The translations under genes were made by a program, and so were the position numbers. Shown one piece after another: positions 25,069 to 36,945 of a DNA stretch of 64,000 nt. Positions within the stretch are counted from its first letter, which is position 1. Each line of letters starts with the position of its first letter. Source of the DNA: Hyparrhenia diplandra (Eukaryota; Streptophyta; Magnoliopsida; Poales; Poaceae); contig JADLZK010001163.1 in the NCBI GenBank assembly GCA_015847255.1, positions 1 to 64,000 of the forward strand, in the 5' to 3' direction. The notes beneath the pieces were generated by a model, which saw only the letters and a list, made by a program, of their open reading frames with translations, made no database searches and was not told the origin of the DNA.

Positions 25069-28000
25069 CAGAACACCCCCTGGTGTTACTCGACTAAAAT
25101 CTTGACATGTCATCATGATTATCATAAAGCATGCATAATTAGAAAATTTGAAATGCATTGAAATTAAAATGAGTTTATATTTTAGAGAATGTTTGTGCTT
25201 AAGAATTTTAGAGTGTTTTAATGTTAATTTATGTTTTTGATTCTAAGTGTGATGTTGGATGAGGGTTGGATAGTATAGGTTGGGAATCTGAAATCGAATC
25301 AAATTCAAATTTGAATTGAACTCAGAAAAACCCTAAATTCCATTCTTTCTTTTACCCCTTTTCTTTTATTCAAAATTTATAAAGATTTTTGGGTATGGTT
25401 ATTAAAGCAATTTTTGTAGAGTTTTCAAAGTTAAACAAAGTTGGTATTTTGAGTTTTCAAAGTTTAGTTCAAAAATTTAGAGTAATTTTGAAAACATCAA
25501 AACTAGGGTTTTGTCTCCTTTTGATTTAAAACCCTAATTCAAAATCTAAGCAAAATTTGCAAAAACTTTCAAAAAGTGAGTTTGTAGATCTTGTGGAGAT
25601 GAGCAAAAGTCATGTACAAAGTTTTTCAAGTTGTTACATGTTTTTAAAAGTAATTTTGAATTCAAATTTCAAAATTTTGAACTGCTTTTCAAAAAGTCCT
25701 ATTTAGAAGCCGAATTTGAAAATCTTTTCTTTTATGAAAATTGTAGATCTTGAAAAAAATTAGCCTAAGTCACTTTTTGGAATTTTTCGAGTTCAGTTCA
25801 AATTTTGGGAGAATTTGATGAAATTCAGAGATTTAGGGTTGAGAGAGCTACAGGTAACGTGGAAAACCCCGTTTTCTTCCTCCATACCGCCGGTCGCCGG
25901 CCGTCGCTGCGTGGCGTTCTCGCGCCGGCCGCCCTCGTGCGCCACCGGCTACATGGGACGGGTTCGCGACGTCGCCGGCCTACGTGTCCGATGGTCCTTT
26001 GCCCTATAAAGCTTGGAGGCGGCGCCGTTCTTCCTTCTTCTTTCTCCTTCACCGCCCACCGGAAAACCGCCTCCGCCCTTTCCTTTGCCGTCGATCCTCA
26101 AGCTCCAATCCGTCCAATTAACTTAGCCATCGTGTTCGCAGCTTCCTTGTTGGCGTCGGTTGAGCTAGCCCTAGTCCCGTCTCGTAGCCCGGCCGGCGCG
26201 TAGCGGCGTCGTCTTCTTCACGGCCCGGAGAGAGCGCCGCCGCGAGATCGAGCCGCCGTCGTCCACTTTTACGGTGAGCTTCAATGAAAACCATCTAGAG
26301 CTTTGGAGTCGCCTTGTATTTGGGTCATGATGCGCTCGTCGGTTTTGTGTTTGCCCCACAGAGCCTGCCGAACGCCCGTCGTTGCCACCGTCTTCCATCA
26401 CCGCCGCCGCTCTCGCCGCCGATCACCCTCCGCCTTGTCTCCATCCCAACCAACGTGAGCACCGTCATCTTTCGAGGTCCCGGTCACGGGTGTCATCCGG
26501 TTTCTTTGTTTAGTGCCGTAGCCGCGGTTTCACGCTTGTCGCCGACGAGCGGCGTTGCATCCGCCCGGCGCGAAGCGGCGTCCCTAGCTAGGGTCGGTTT
26601 GGGTTCGTTTAGCTGGGGTTTAGGACCCTCCGGAGGTCTTTGGAGCCGCTGCCGTGCTTGTCGTTGTCGGGGAGGGCTCCGGTGAGCTTTTCCGCCGCAT
26701 GGCCGCGCCGCCGTGCCGCCATGGCCGTCAGTGGTCATGCTGGTCTGCCTTAGGTGTGTCGGGTTTTGGCGTCGGCGATGTCTTGTAGCGGGTCGAGGGG
26801 GGTCGCGTAGAGCCAAAGCAGCGTCGCCGGAGGAGTCGTCGTCGGCCAGTTCGCCGATCCCAGCCCGGACGCCGCGTGCGGGTGAAGGCGGCCGGTTGGG
26901 GCCGGCCTGCTATAGTAGCAGCGAGGCTGGGGCCGCACAGTGATGGGCGGCGTGGGATGCTGGGCCGGTTTCGGTCCGGTGATTTGTTTTGTTTTGAAAA
27001 TTGATTTATCTATTTTCCTTTATCATGAATAGTACTGATTCTTTCAAAATTCATAGAAATTTGAAAATAGCTCTTTAAATTCTGAAAATTTTTGTAGAAG
27101 CTTCTTATGAGTATATGAATCCATGAAAAATTTGAAACTTTGATTTTGAGTAATTCTTGCATGTTTTAAAAATACAATCTTTAATTGAAAATGCATCTTC
27201 TATGATTTTTAGAAAATAAAATATTTATCCAAAATTCATAAAAATTTATTTGGTACTGTTTTATGATGTGTCCTACTTGTATAAAAAAGTTTGGAGTCGT
27301 TTTGAAATGTTTAAATTATTTTCTATCTTGAGCTCTTTTATTTTATGTGTTATATAAATTGTTTAGTGACTAATTACTTAGGTTTTTGTGTGACTTTTGG
27401 GTTGTTTTGTGAAACTTGGATCATATCATAATCAAGTGGTCCTTGAGAACTCCTTAGGCAATGGTGATGATATCTTATAGAGTAGTTCAACAAGTTGGTT
27501 TTGTTGGGTTGCAACTTTTTCGTGAAGGAAAGTTGTACTCAAGTTGTTATAATTTTATGCACCCGCAAGCATCATATTTATACTTCATCATGCTAAAGAA
27601 TGCATCATCATCTACGTGTAGTGAACGAGATCGAAGGTATCAAGTCCGAGCCGCCATCGAGGAGTTTCCATATCCAGTTGAGGAGGGTTCGGATTTAGTT
27701 GGGTTTTCTGAAGAACAAACTTTTCCCGTCAACGAAGGCAAGCCCGGTTTCATTAAACCCCTTCCTTGATGTTTTAAAAGTTTTATATCACTTATGTCTT
27801 TTTGATATGTTGCATTAAGTAATTAGGAGTTGAGTGATAACCTAATTGCTGCATTACCATCCTTGTTATTTCAATACCATCCTTGATAACCTGTTTCATT
27901 CCGAAAATGCTTAGTGATGCTTAGCCCTGCTTAATTAGTTAAGCTTTTTCATCAAAATGTTTTATTTGAGAAGATGGTACCTGTTTTTGGAGAAGAAAGA

Positions 28001-29200
28001 GAAGTAGTGATGAATTTGAGATCGGACGGGACGTAGGTTGAAAGCCGGGGGGATACCTAGCCGTGCTTGTCCCGTGTTGGTCGTTTAAGGACCGTCCGAT
28101 TGTTTGGCTTGTTAAGTTCGGGACTTTTTGAACGCATGTTGCGCCTGAGGCCGTTTGGGTCAATGGCACGTCGATCGGCGATCACCCCAGTCGACGAAAC
28201 TAATCGCCACATGCCCCGGTAAGCCCGATCTCGGGGTGTGCCAAATCGGGGAACGGACAACCGCGCTTTGGGAGTGGAGAGATGGCGGGAGTAGCATGTA
28301 CCCATCCCTGGGTCAAACCGTCATTAGGGACGGGGTAGGGAGGTGGAGATAATGCGTGCTCTCGGGTGGCGATGGACCCAGTCCGTTTTGACGAACCGAG
28401 TGAGGGTTGATATATGCAAGCTTAAGTGCTACATATGTCGTGTGGTTAGGGATCCCCAGTGGGTATAATCGATTCATGAATCGCCGTTGTTTCTCGGTTA
28501 TGGAGACCCGTTCTTACGCCCATTCATCGTAGTAAATGATGGAATATGTTTTTGAGAAAAGAGAGTTGGAATAAGAGAATATGTTTACTCTAGAATAGGA
28601 TAACCTAGAGTATAAGAGTTACTAATCTGATTTAAAAATATGGAAAGTAAGGATACACTTTTAGTAAGCTTTTTACGCAAAAGAGTCTTTGATTCTTGCT
28701 AAAGCCTTACCTTGACTCCTAAGACCAGCATTCCCGAGTCTTCTCCTCTTTTCTTGGTTGGGTAAGTCTTGTTGAGTACCCCGCACTCGGGGTTCTTTGA
28801 CCCTTGTTGCGGGAGCTGGTCATGAGCAGGCTTGTTTTGGTCCCTCGCCGCATGACGGTGTACCGTGAAGAAGAGGACAGTAGAGTTGAACCCTGGGCGG
28901 GGTTGTCGGTGTTTATATGTATAAAGTTACTCCAATAATATCAGGCTTGTAATAATGATACTTAAGTTTGAGTATTTGAACAAATGGTTTGTAAACTTAT
29001 GGTTATGTAATCCTTCCGCCGTTTACTCGATGTATTTTTTGAATAAAGTGTTGTAATCTTGGAGTGACTTGTTAATGAGATCCTGTTCGGAAAAATTAAT
29101 AGCACTTTCTAGATTATTGGGAACTCGTGCATAATGATCAGAGGTCTTAATGACGATGATAAGTGCATGTGGGCCCTGTAATTTAGGAGGTTCTGTTACA
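25069..29200 (+). mobile_element. Solo LTR of a large Ty3/gypsy-type retrotransposon (about 4.1 kb)
   Basis: AT-rich sequence interrupts the GC-rich retroposon between about 25069 (gaacaccccctggtgttactcg) and 29200 (ggaggttctgttaca). It has the internal order of one long LTR: AT-rich U3, a TATA box (ccctataaa, 26003-26010) before a GC-rich leader, a long U3/R body, and a polyadenylation signal (gaataaagtg, 29041) before U5. No second LTR, primer-binding site or gag/pol was found, so it is a solo LTR. The left border is blurred and I could not confirm a 5-bp duplication. Length and shape recall the long-LTR gypsy families of rice such as Truncator, but that name is a guess. Confidence 0.7.
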
Positions 29201-29553
29201 CGCCGCGCCGCCCCCGACTCCACCGCCGCCCACGCGCAGATCCAAGGCGGACACGCGCGGATCCGGCCACAAGGGGCCCCGGATCCGCCGCCAAGACCGC
29301 CATCACCACCATGGCCAGCCGGTTCGCCGAGCTCCGTTCCCCGCCCCGAACGGACACTCATCGCCGCCGCGGGGAAGACCCCCGCCGCCACCGGGCCCTA
29401 GGGGCCGACGCGGGCTTCCGGCCCGACCTCCGGTGGCGGGGCGAGGGCAGGGGCGGAGGGAATGGGGAGTGGCGGCGAGGGGGGGCGCCCGCCCCGAGCC
29501 GGCCGAAAGGAGGCGACGCTGGCGTTTTCGTCAAGACTCCTTTCTGAACGATC

Positions 29554-29696
29554 CAAGATTTTAATTTTACTTTCATCAATAGAGATTGTTATAGAGTTGC
29601 ACACTCTTTAGCTAAGCAAGTTACAGGTGATGCAAAGGGCTGGGCGGTGGCTAGTTTGCCCAGCTGGCATTACTTGCAAATTGTAATCCCCGGATG
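29554..29696 (+). pseudogene. RNase-H-like domain relic, 3' part
   Basis: Continues the piece that ends at 22559. Reading IQDFNFTFINRDCYRVAHSL then AKQVTGDAKGWAVASLPSWH, it stops with TGA at 29694-29696. The INRDCYRVAHSLAK segment is the usual C-terminal signature (N-R-x-A-H-x-L-A-K) of plant RNase-H-like domains. Joining the flanks through one copy of caagatttt gives uninterrupted GFQDFNFTFINRD. Confidence 0.72.
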
Positions 29697-31989
29697 ATTT
29701 GATAGATGACTGAAACCCACAAGTCGTTAAAAAAAAAATGTGTGATGTACATGCATTTGGTCTTTTCTATTTTTTTCTCCAGTAACCCAATGGTTTCTAT
29801 GGATGAGGGTGCTAAAGTGAATAGGTTTTTAAAAAGAAATTCCAAAACTAAGGTAGAAGCTCTGCTATGCATTTTAACAATCAGAGGTCCCTCATGATGT
29901 TATATTATCTAATAACACAGACGAAGACAGACAACAAGGCCAATTGGGGTTAGATTTCGATCCCTCTTTCCTGTACTCAAGTAAATTCAAAAGAATCTAT
30001 AAAGTGGTGCTTCTAATTAGTTGACTTCGTTTCCGTCTGTCGTAGCTTTAACGTATATGAATTTTGAGGTCTCTTTTTATCCATTTCCACCTTTCAGTTT
30101 TCACCATGACAAACGCTTAAAATGCTTCATAACTCTTATTAGACCTTTATTTGTACTACCATTAATTCATCAAAGCTCGTGATAGGATAGGGTTGGATGC
30201 ACTTCCACTATGCTTCTTCTATATCACAAAGTTTTTGCCACCTGGTGCTAACATTAACCTTGTTATTAATACAACTTGTATGTTTTTTTCAGCATGTTCC
30301 AAAATCAGGTAAAAACACAACAAGGTGAGGCTTTTCTATCACAAGCAAGAAAAAGGCCACGAAAGCATAACATAATTTAGAGACCTTTAGAGAATTTACT
30401 GGAAAAGTGACAACAAGGCCAGGCCACGAACCAAATGGACAACGTTGTGGAGCAGTCCTGGGCTCCTGGCCTTCTGGGTACTTACTGGGTCAATCCATAT
30501 CCCGTGCGGATGGGGCCGATGGGCCACAGGTAACACAATTAATTAAATGGGCCTCCGTTGCGTGAAACGGGCCAAGCAGTTCTTGTGTGTCCTCTATTGT
30601 GGTTTAACGTCCCGTAGTAGTAGAAAGGGGAAAAAATTGTATATATGCTTGTATACACTGAGACGGTGTTTGAGACTGTTTCACAAACTTCACGGTGGAG
30701 TATCTTCATAAAAACCTGAAGTATGTAGGGCACCTCTTCAGATTTTCTCACAACTCCATACTTTTTTCTTGAACTGTGTGCGTGGAGCTAAAACCATTTG
30801 ACAAAAAAAAAAAAAAATGTAGTGGAGCTGGAAAATATGGAGCAGACCAATCCAGACACCCCTAACGCGCATCTGCTTTAGCAAGTGCCGTTACTGTTGC
30901 ATCTTCGTCTACTGTTGAGCGTTGACCGGCTTGGCGATCGAAAGAAACTCGATCTAATTATCCAAAGCACACCAAAGCTAGCTCTATCACAGCCTCTAAT
31001 TAAAAGGGGATAAAGTTAGCAGGCAGAAGATGAAGGTCACCTCACTAACATCATGCATGCATGTCGTCAAAACCTTGGACCAACCAAAAGTCCAACCACT
31101 GGTCACTTCACCGACCGCGTCAGTTCGTTTTCACCCTGTGACCTGCGTCAATTTTCACGAAGCTTTGCTTGTGATGCACGAGCAGAGTACTGCATTGCAG
31201 CCAGCAGACACAGGGAGGCAGAGTCACGCATCATGCTGACTCGCACAGATACAGAGGGGTTTCAAAGGCCGACTGGGCAGATATGGTCAAAGCCAGAGTC
31301 AAAGACCTCCTCACTTTCACACTTCACAGGTCACACAGGCCTATCATCTTCTTCTGCCGGTGCGCCCCTCCAAACATCTAAGGTAATAACGGCTGAAAAC
31401 GACCCAAAACGGCATTATATACAATACACAAAACAAAAACGGCCGTACGTGATTTTTCTGTATTTAGGGCCTGTTTAGTTTAGGTCACCGGTTGCCACGC
31501 CAAACGTTTGTCAAGCTGTGGCGGAGGCGGAGGAAATTGTCGCCACACAGAAATTGCGTTGTATATTCGCGTGCATGCCAAAGCTCAGTACTGAACCAAA
31601 CATCTTACTTTTTGTGGCGGCGCCACAGAGCAGGGTGTGGCGAGCTTTGGCACCGATCCAAACAATTATAAAGAATACAAAAGATGGTAAACATGTTGAG
31701 AATGACAATTTTTATGTTTTGGCTAGTTTCGAACAAATATTGAGACATGGGAATAACACTAGTATTGTTTGTCGTTAGGGAACTATGCTCCTCTCATAAA
31801 CACGCTTCCCGAGGCGGCAAACAAACCGGGATGGAGATGATATTTAGGAACAAAAGGAGGAAGCTCTATGTCTACGGTCACAGATGACACATGTCCACAT
31901 TCGATCTAAATTGTTTATCCGTTGTGCACCCATTGACATTAAACTTAACCTCATTGTCGGTCTTTCTTTCTCAACTATTTATTGATTCG
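29697..31989. other. No gene recognised
   Basis: Mostly AT-rich, with A/T runs near 29730 and 30800. A segment starting gggcctgtttagtttaggtcacc (31467) and running to about 31680 begins like a Tourist/hAT MITE, but I could not find its partner end. Short frames at 31030-31478 show no known domain. Confidence 0.4.
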
Positions 31990-32583
31990 AAAGCAACTCC
32001 AAAGATGGCCCTCTACTTGAGCCCCATAGCTAAATGTGGGGGCTCAGGCCAAAACCTCTCTCCAACAGGACCCTACTATGGATCTAAAATTTGGTCTGCG
32101 CACCCAAATTCTCTCCTCGTGACCCCATTTCTGTTGGCCCAACAGTCCAAACCCTCATCGACTTTGCTCCTCGCGACCGTCAGACGGAGCCGTAAGAGCG
32201 GTTGTATCCGCTGGCGAGTACGACCGCCCGCCGCCTCCCTCCGGCGAGTGTGGCCACCCACCCGCCCCTCCGGCGCGGAGTGTTGCTAGGACCCCACTCC
32301 CGCCACACGCCACCCGCCGCATGGGCATGGCTCCTAGTCCCGGCTGGACACCGGCGCCTGACCGCGGGGTCCGGGCCTCGCCTCGGCCTCTGCTTGTCCG
32401 ACAGTTGTGTTTGTTCTCAATGACGTATGGGCTCCACATGTAAGTGACTATTTCCATGCTTTTGAGGGTTTTGGTTTAAGGGCCTTTGCTGGAGCGATTG
32501 TAAAAGTAGGGGCCAACAAAACTAGAGAAGAGCCCCCATAATAAAAGTTGGGGCTCGATTTGGGGCTTTGTAGTTGCTCTTAC
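31990..32583. mobile_element. Terminal-inverted-repeat element, about 590 bp, superfamily unclear
   Basis: The left end (aaagcaactccaaagatggccctctacttgagcccc) is an imperfect inverted copy of the right end, which reads ggggctcgatttggggctttgtagttgctctta. The inverted repeats extend inward about 50 bp (taaatgtgggggctc against agcccccataataaaag). The GC-rich core (32160-32400) has frames on both strands without known domains. The target duplication is unclear, so I do not assign a superfamily. Confidence 0.6.
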
Positions 32584-32639
32584 CATAGCAAGACCCAAGG
32601 GTAGAATGGTCATTTACCTCTTCGCTAGAATCACTACTA

Positions 32640-32858
32640 CTCCCTCCGGCCCTAAAATAAATGAGAAGCATCTACCAGTAATTATATATTAAAATAGGAT
32701 TAATATTTATATTACATAATTAGTATCATTGGAAAGATCTTTTGATCTAGTTTTCTAACAAATTTATTTGGAGATTTAAATCTTCTACGTATTTTCTATA
32801 AATCGAGTCAAACTTAGAATTAAAACCCAAAACGTCGTTTATTTTGGGACGGAGGGAG
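32640..32858. mobile_element. Stowaway MITE
   Basis: A 219-bp element flanked by TA, with inverted ends CTCCCTCCGGCCCTAAAATAAA and TTTATTTTGGGACGGAGGGAG. The interior is AT-rich and non-coding. This is a textbook Stowaway structure. Confidence 0.92.
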
Positions 32859-33713
32859 TACGTTGAAAGTAACTAATTTCTTTGGCGTAACAAATTTGCT
32901 TGCTGTGGTATGCTGTACTCCTACTGGACTAAACCACACTTTTCGTGGTACGTCGAAGATGAAAGTCAAGTTTCCGTTGTTTGGATGTCATTGGATTCAA
33001 CTCAATTAAAGTCAGCTGTGTCGTCCTCTTCCTCTCTCGTGTTTCACAGCCATGACAGCACAGCAGAGTCTCAGTGTGAACTCTGGGGCAGTCCAAGAGA
33101 CCGACTGACCGAGGCACACCAGATTAAGAGGGAGCAGTAACCAGGGGGGGCAGCACGGCAGGGACAGTAGCTGCACAGAGCCACAGGAGCACGCTGGCAC
33201 TGGCTGCTGCACCTGCACTGCACGCACCGATACTCCTGCTGCTCTACTCGGCGAGCCACTGAGGACGAAAGAAGCAACAAGCAAAGGAGGAAGAGACAGG
33301 CAGCCACTGAGGACGGCCCCCATGCATACAGTTCATGGAACACGGCGAAAACCATCGGAGCGGATCGATAAAGCTGCAGAATCTTTCGGTCAATCTGGAA
33401 CCCTGATGCACCAAATCTTTGGACTCCTTCCTCTTTCTCCTTCCCCCAGCCTAGCCCCTGACCTACACTGCCAATGTGCCATGGCCTAGCAGTATCTTCT
33501 GGCAGGCGTGGCGATCGAGCCCAAGCTCCCAGCGGCGCACCACCATTACTGCTGCTGCAGGCAGCTGTTGCTACCTTTCGTGTCCGACGAGCACACTCCA
33601 TTCTTTGTTTGACCCAGGGCACCCAACCCAGCAGCGATGGCATCTTCGGCGGCAAAGCTCAAATCGCTCAAAACTCAAGCAAAACTTTAAGCTTTTTCAT
33701 GTGTAGATCGATT
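32859..33713. other. No gene recognised
   Basis: A minus-strand open frame of 194 codons (33655-33071) spans most of this region and includes a hydrophobic stretch, but I see no known domain, promoter or conserved segment to support it. Plus-strand frames overlap it. It may be non-coding. Confidence 0.35.
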
Positions 33714-33955
33714 AGGGCTGTGTTTAGTTGGTGGGAAAAGGTGGAAAAAACACTGTTCGAATCAAAAAAGTCACCGCAGCACGTTTCGCTTTGTTTCACA
33801 GTAAACATTATCCTACCATGGCGAAACTAGGCTCAAAAAAATCGTCTCAAAGTGTACATCAAAACTATGTAATTAGTTTTTTATTTACCTACATTTAGTA
33901 CTTTCCCTACGTGAGGCAAAAAGATTTGATGTGATAGGTGAATAGTGAGTTTGTA
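33714..33955. mobile_element. Degenerate Tourist-like MITE relic
   Basis: The stretch gctgtgtttagttggtggg.. followed by cgtttcgctttgtttcacagtaaac, ccatggcgaaactaggctc, gtacatcaaaactatgtaattag and tttacctacatttagtact keeps the block order of the intact element at 44016-44303. The right terminus is missing or eroded. Confidence 0.65.
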
Positions 33956-34548
33956 TTTCCAGTTTCAGGAACTAAAGGCCGTCTTTGCTCTTTGGCACAG
34001 TTCAACTCTGCTGCCGTTGCTTTGAGACCTGTGTTGTACTGTAAAGTTGCAGGTCTCTCGCAGTGTCCGAGGTAAAGAGTTCCAGCACTGACAGCGTGCG
34101 TAGAGCCGCTGATCATCTTTTTCTTTCTCTGATCAAAAGCGAGGAAACGGAATGGAAGGCGAGGATAGAGTGTGTCGTCCTGGAGTACTGTACAAGCACA
34201 TACACAATGGCTCGCTTTCGAAGCTTCAATGGCAGGCTGTATCTGCTTTACAAAACATCTATAGAATTGTGCTTTATCATAAAAGCAGAACAAGACTAGC
34301 GAGACCAAGAACATCAACGTACTCAGGCCTGTTAGGAATTCTATAGAAATCATATACGTACAATTTTATAACATACAAAAGTTTTTTTTTTTTTTTCGTG
34401 TTCCAAACAGATGATGCTGGTGGTTACTCAGATGAGATTGAATAACTACAAGCTAGGAGAAAGACATGCATGCTATTGAACCGAGTTCGAGTGAGCATGC
34501 CGCCTCAAACTTTGTTGGAGCATCGTTTGGACAAAAACACCGAACGGG

Positions 34549-34903
34549 GAATAATCTACAAAATCGTCCGCAGCCGCCTGAGACGTGTCCGTAGAAAACG
34601 AAACGAAAAGCCCGAGACCAGCGAGCCAGAGACGAAAACGGAACGGAACCTGAGGGAGGAGACGTTTTTCACCGCCTCTCGCGCAGCTGTTGCTTGCTGG
34701 CTTCCTCCCTTGCCTTCCCCCTTGCTTCCACCACCCTCTCCCATGCTAGCTTTCCCCCGACTTCTTCTTCCCCACGCTAACACATCACGTGCCTTCGACA
34801 GCACGAGATGTCGTCGGCCGACGACACTCCACAACAGACCCCGCCTCCCACGGGCGTGCTGCTGCAGTCGCCGTCTCCGGCGTTCCCGAATAATCTACAA
34901 AAT
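34549..34903 (+). repeat. 323-bp segment between two identical 16-bp direct repeats
   Basis: The sequence gaataatctacaaaat occurs at 34549-34564 and again at 34888-34903. Between them is a GC- and pyrimidine-rich segment that looks like a gene's 5' end: CT-rich leader, then ATG at 34808 opening MSSADDTPQQTPPPTGVLLQ. The frame runs through the right repeat into unrelated sequence and stops. There is no poly-A tail and no inverted terminal repeat, so retroposition and DNA transposition are both poor explanations. A filler insertion during double-strand-break repair fits better. Confidence 0.65.
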
Positions 34904-34940
34904 TTGCTTATACTTGCATTTTCGGGATTGAGATGTGTGT

Positions 34941-35646
34941 AGTGTTGCAAAGCTAATTTGGAAGACCAGGGCTCCTCCAAAGTGCAGATTCTTCGTTTGG
35001 CTACTTCTTTAGAATAGGATATGGACCGCGACTCGGCTTCAGGTGCGTCAATGGTCAAACGAGTACTTTTGCCAATTGTGTTTGCGCAATCTAGAGACAT
35101 TGGTTCATTTGTTCACTGAATGCCCTGGTGTGGTCAATTTGGAAGAGAGTGGGTTTGTAGATCGGGGCTAGTTGCCTCCAGCCGGCAAGCTGGGGTGCCT
35201 ACGGGGATGTTAAAGAATGGTTCGTTCAGCTGATGCATACCTTACCATCAAAAACAAGGAAGGGCCTCGTCTCTTTGGTGCCGCTGACAATCTGGGAAGT
35301 ATGGCGGGAGAGAAACAACAGACCAGTGCACAAAATAGTGGAGTCAATCGGTGATGAGGCCAGGCTATGGGCTTTCGCTGGCAACAGAGGTCTATAGCTT
35401 CTTCTACCGGCTCTGGTAGTTGACTACACAGCTGGTGTATCTAAACCTGAACCTGATTCAGGGTTGGTTGGGTTCCCTTTTAATGTAAATTAGACCTATT
35501 GTTAGTTAGGGGTGGCTTGGGACTGATGTAAATATTTTCCCCGAGCAAAAGTGTGTGGCACACCTTGTGCTGTTGTTTGTAATTTGTTCGAACTTCATCC
35601 ATTCTTATCAATGAAAGCCGGTAACGGATCTTTCGAAAAAAAAAAA
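34941..35646 (+). mobile_element. 5'-truncated L1-type LINE, zf-RVT end and 3' tail
   Basis: The plus strand encodes AKLIWKTRAPPKCRFFVWLL, a stop, then NRIWTATRLQVRQWSNEYFC and QLCLRNLETLVHLFTECP. This is the zinc-binding domain found at the C-terminus of plant LINE reverse transcriptases (C-x2-C-H-C pattern kept). Later parts are broken by stops. It ends in a 3' tail, cggatctttcg followed by 12 A. The same tttcg-poly(A) terminus closes the element at 50178, and on the minus strand the one at 22571. Confidence 0.85.
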
Positions 35647-36011
35647 AGCTTGAGCTTGTTAGAGGGTGAAAGCCGAGACCTAGAATAGTTTGTGCCTACA
35701 ACTAGACTTAAGCTTGACTAGATTGTGATAGAAGTCAATCTCGAATCAAGCCTATGACAGAGCTTATTTGCAGAGAAAATTCACCTAAATTCCTTATCTG
35801 TCACTTAAAAACCATGATTCTCGTATATGCCGTTGGTGTTAAACTACAATCTTGAAACCAAGATAATTGTCTAAGTAAGCATATGAGTTATTTCTATTGT
35901 TCTACTAATCCTCCTCGAATTGTAAAGGTGGTTAGCGTGTGAACGAATAGGTGGCTTGGCACATAGGAATCTGACCGAGATGGGTCTAATCAGGGTATTA
36001 TATATTCTTTT
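35647..36011. other. No gene seen
   Basis: AT-rich spacer after a LINE tail. Nothing recognisable. Confidence 0.4.
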
Positions 36012-36531
36012 TGACAAAATAGCCATTTTGGTCCTTGAACTTTGCAAAGAAGGGTCAACTTCGTCACTCAACTTTCAGATTGGCTAGTTTAGTCGCTCAA
36101 CTTTCATTTTGGGCCAAATCCATCCTTGTGGTGATATGGTGTTCTATATTAGCATAAGACAAATGCAAAATGCCCCTTTTACCCTTAGCTCATGTTGATC
36201 AAACATATGTCCTCATACTCTCTTAATACATATACACATAATAAAATATTTTTTAGCTAACACAAAATATAGTTTCTAAAAAGTGTATCTGCTTGTACTT
36301 TTTAAAGTTTATTCATTCGAATTTGATAGATAAATTGTATGTGCTCAAACATATATTTACTTTTTTAGTATATGTAAAACTTCAAGGGTAAAATAGACAT
36401 TTTATATTAGTTTCATGTTAATATGGAGCCCCATATAAGCATAAGGATGAGTTTGGCCCAAAATCTGAAAAGTTGAGGGGCTTAAGTTAACCCCTTGCCG
36501 CAAAGTTCAAGTAAGAACATGGCTATTTTGC
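36012..36531. mobile_element. Terminal-inverted-repeat element (about 520 bp)
   Basis: The left end, gacaaaatagccattttggtccttgaactttgc, is mirrored by the right end, gcaaagttcaagtaagaacatggctattttgcc. Similarity extends inward about 100 bp (aactttcattttgggccaaat against tttggcccaaaatctgaaaag). The interior is AT-rich and non-coding. A short ttctt-like duplication is possible on both sides but not certain, so superfamily is left open. Confidence 0.75.
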
Positions 36532-36574
36532 CTTCTTATTTTGTGTTTAGATCTATGGAGTTTGCAAAAAATAT

Positions 36575-36945
36575 CACATCGTATACTTGTAACACTTTTC
36601 GATTGTTTGTGTTAAGTTGTCCTACCATGATCTAACTAGGCTCAATAGATTTGTCTCATCGTGTGCATTAAAACTATGTAATTATTTTTTTTTATTTACC
36701 TATATTTAGTGCTCTATGCATGAGATAAAAATTTGATGTGATAGATGAATTGTGAATTTTAGAGAGAGAATTGAGGGATCTAAACATGGCGCACCCAAAA
36801 GTTCTACAGTACCCGTCACATAAAATCTTTTAACGCATAAATAGAGCATTAAATATGAGTAAATAAAAAATTAATTGCATAGTTTGGCTGAAAATTACGA
36901 GATGGCCTAGATAGTCTATGGTAGTATAATAATTAACAAATACAA
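36575..36945. mobile_element. Two degenerate Tourist-like MITE relics in opposite orientation
   Basis: At 36590-36790 the blocks cacttttcgattgtttgtg, tgatctaactaggctcaata, aaaactatgtaattatt and tttgatgtgatagatga follow the order of the intact element at 44016-44303. Directly after it, 36800-36940 carries the complementary order (taacgcataaatagagcattaaatatgagtaa, aattgcatagtttgg). Neither copy keeps both termini. Confidence 0.6.

Larger units (their letters stand above)
22560..29553 (-). mobile_element. Non-LTR retroposon copy 1 (minus orientation) carrying nested CACTA and solo LTR
   Basis: The poly-A tail appears as a T run at 22556-22570, next to the 3' terminal motif of the family (plus-strand reading cgaaaggacggcaaaagctttgccgcgatttctattagacg). 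A 9-bp duplication, caagatttt, borders it at 22551-22559 and 29554-29562. Without the nested CACTA (22820-23797) and the solo LTR (about 25069-29200) the element is about 1.9 kb and GC-rich. It shares blocks such as gggtgagaacccagtc with copy 2 at 37622-39747. No coding frame was recognised in either copy, so the family is probably non-autonomous. Confidence 0.8.

Noticed and set aside
31467..31690. MITE beginning gggcctgtttagttt
   Set aside because: No matching inverted right end or target duplication found.
33071..33655. 194-codon minus-strand open frame with a hydrophobic stretch
   Set aside because: No recognisable domain, no promoter evidence, overlapping frames on the other strand. Left unannotated as a gene.
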